Source: Candidatus Omnitrophota bacterium (GTDB taxonomy: Bacteria > Omnitrophota > Gorgyraeia > JAHIPI01). Taken from it: 8,015 nt of DNA. The stretch spans positions 1 to 8,015 of the forward strand of contig JAUWWU010000037.1 of assembly GCA_030616695.1 (NCBI GenBank), in the 5' to 3' direction. This document shows, piece after piece, positions 6,989 through 8,015 of this stretch. Position numbers and translations under genes: made by a program. Each line of letters opens with the position of its first letter. Position 1 is the first letter of the stretch. A model generated the notes under the pieces. The model ran no database searches. It was not told the DNA's origin and was given only the letters and a program-made list of their open reading frames with translations.

Positions 6989-8015
6989 CTAAAAATAATC
7001 CGGCAAGCCTATTGCCGTGTTCAATGCGGCTATGGATGTATGCAAATCTTTCTCTGCCGTAAAATATGCTTCGTTTCCTCCCATGAGACGGGCCAGGCCT
7101 TCAAACAATTCGGATAACTCAGCCTCTCCGATACTGTGTTTGAGTTTAAGTATTTTAACTTCTTTTTCCTGGAATTCTTTCTGTTTCTTTGCCGCCTCCA
7201 GTTGAATCTGCGCCTTTTCGTAAGCGTAAAAGGCCTCTTTTACCTCCATGACCACTTTTTTTCGCATCTCATTCAACTCTTCCTGGGCGCGTAAATAACT
7301 TATTTCTGCCTGCTGTGCCTCGGAAAACTGTTTTAGATTATCAAGGATCCCCAACTTCCAGGCCGTGCCCTTGGATTCAGACGCCCCATAATAAGTACTT
7401 AGAGTGGCGGGGTCTTCTCGCTTATATAGAGAATACGTCCCGGTGCTTCCGAGAAAAGGCCAGACTACTTCAAGCCCCGCATACCACTTCCTTTTAGGGT
7501 CTAAGCTTGATTCGTCACGAGTATCCCAATCAAAGTCTTTTTTATATACTTCCGAGGATTTTTTGTAATGTCCTGCTAAATCCACGCGCGGCATTTTTTT
7601 TGCCTGCCCGATTTTCTTTCCGTATTCGGTTGATTTAACAGTCAATGCGCTCATCTTTAAATCAGGCCTGTTTTCCATAGCGAGTGAAAGGCATGCCGCC
7701 ATATCCCTGTCTATCTTCTTTGGCGGGATATCGATGGCAATATCAATATTTCCGCTGTCTTCCATGTTAAGTTTCTGCTCTAAAGCGAGCTTAGCAAGTT
7801 CAAAATCGCTTTCTGTGGACATGCTTCTATAATATATCTGATTGACGTTTGATTCGACATTCAGATGTTCGATATCGGGCACTATTGCCTTTTCGTACTT
7901 TTTTTTCGCCATCTCATAAAGTGGTTCAACTTCTCCGTAAAGACTTTTTGTATATTCTAAAAACTTCTTGGCTTTGGCAAAGGAATAATAGGCTTGAGCG
8001 ACCCCGAAATATAAC
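6989..8015 (-). CDS. TolC-family outer membrane efflux protein (OEP), 5' end outside window
   Basis: This is the exit duct of a tripartite efflux pump, a protein expected to trimerise into an outer-membrane beta-barrel with a long periplasmic alpha-barrel. The frame is open to the right edge, giving 341 residues in the window; family members are usually about 420-480, so roughly the first 100 are missing. An ATG at 7912 is internal, because the 34 codons before it (LYFGVAQAYYSFAKAKKFLE onward) continue a typical OEP helix. Visible order by window residue: first helix pair, about 1-85; the family motif NRPDLK at 115-120; a stretch rich in aromatic residues and Gly (about 142-230) fitting the outer-membrane strands (KWYAGLEVVWPF); second long coiled-coil helix pair, about 230-335; a short tail ending AIGLPDYF. 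The two halves show the usual internal duplication of OEP proteins. Its stop lies 30 bp before the MFP start, consistent with co-transcription. The family call is firm; the substrate is unknown. Confidence 0.93.
   Translation of the reverse strand, partial: LYFGVAQAYYSFAKAKKFLEYTKSLYGEVEPLYEMAKKKYEKAIVPDIEHLNVESNVNQIYYRSMSTESDFELAKLALEQKLNMEDSGNIDIAIDIPPKKIDRDMAACLSLAMENRPDLKMSALTVKSTEYGKKIGQAKKMPRVDLAGHYKKSSEVYKKDFDWDTRDESSLDPKRKWYAGLEVVWPFLGSTGTYSLYKREDPATLSTYYGASESKGTAWKLGILDNLKQFSEAQQAEISYLRAQEELNEMRKKVVMEVKEAFYAYEKAQIQLEAAKKQKEFQEKEVKILKLKHSIGEAELSELFEGLARLMGGNEAYFTAEKDLHTSIAALNTAIGLPDYF

Noticed and set aside
7910..7912. ATG as the start of the OMF gene
   Set aside because: The frame stays open upstream to the window edge and encodes a typical OEP helix, so this Met is internal and the true start lies outside.

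Overview
The window holds one minus-strand gene cluster that reads from right to left as outer-membrane factor (OMF), membrane fusion protein (MFP), RND transporter 1, RND transporter 2. This is a complete parts list for a tripartite RND (resistance-nodulation-division) efflux system of a diderm bacterium. The OMF is cut by the right window edge and RND2 by the left edge. All four reading frames are intact inside the window. The moderate GC content and the frequent ATA (Ile) and AGG/AGA (Arg) codons are unlike enterobacteria and would suit an environmental or candidate-phylum diderm, for example an Omnitrophota-like lineage. That placement is a guess from style and is not demonstrated.

Layout: OMF 6989-8015 (minus, 5' end missing), a 30-bp gap, MFP 5804-6958, a 242-bp gap, RND1 2427-5561, a 75-bp gap, RND2 1-2351 (minus, 3' end missing). 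The genes run in the order of a polycistronic operon. The expected machine is an inner-membrane proton-driven RND trimer, a periplasmic adaptor hexamer anchored by one N-terminal membrane segment, and a TolC-like trimeric duct. Two different RND subunits with one adaptor resemble MdtABC, where MdtB and MdtC form a mixed trimer. The substrate cannot be read from the sequence.

The two longer gaps carry the unexplained structure. The MFP-RND1 gap holds a segment of about 180 bp bounded by perfect 17-bp inverted repeats (TGGGGACGCTTTCTTGG) with internal stem-loops. It looks like a small non-autonomous, MITE- or REP-like element that landed just upstream of the RND1 ribosome binding site. The RND1-RND2 gap holds five units of a degenerate 7-bp tandem repeat (consensus TATTCCG on the plus strand) that abut the RND2 start codon and overlap a hairpin. 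No RNA genes, CRISPR arrays, transposase genes or clear rho-independent terminators were seen, and no promoter can be placed, because the operon start lies beyond the right edge. I did not find an unknown enzymatic system. The main interest is the two-pump arrangement and the two intergenic repeat structures.
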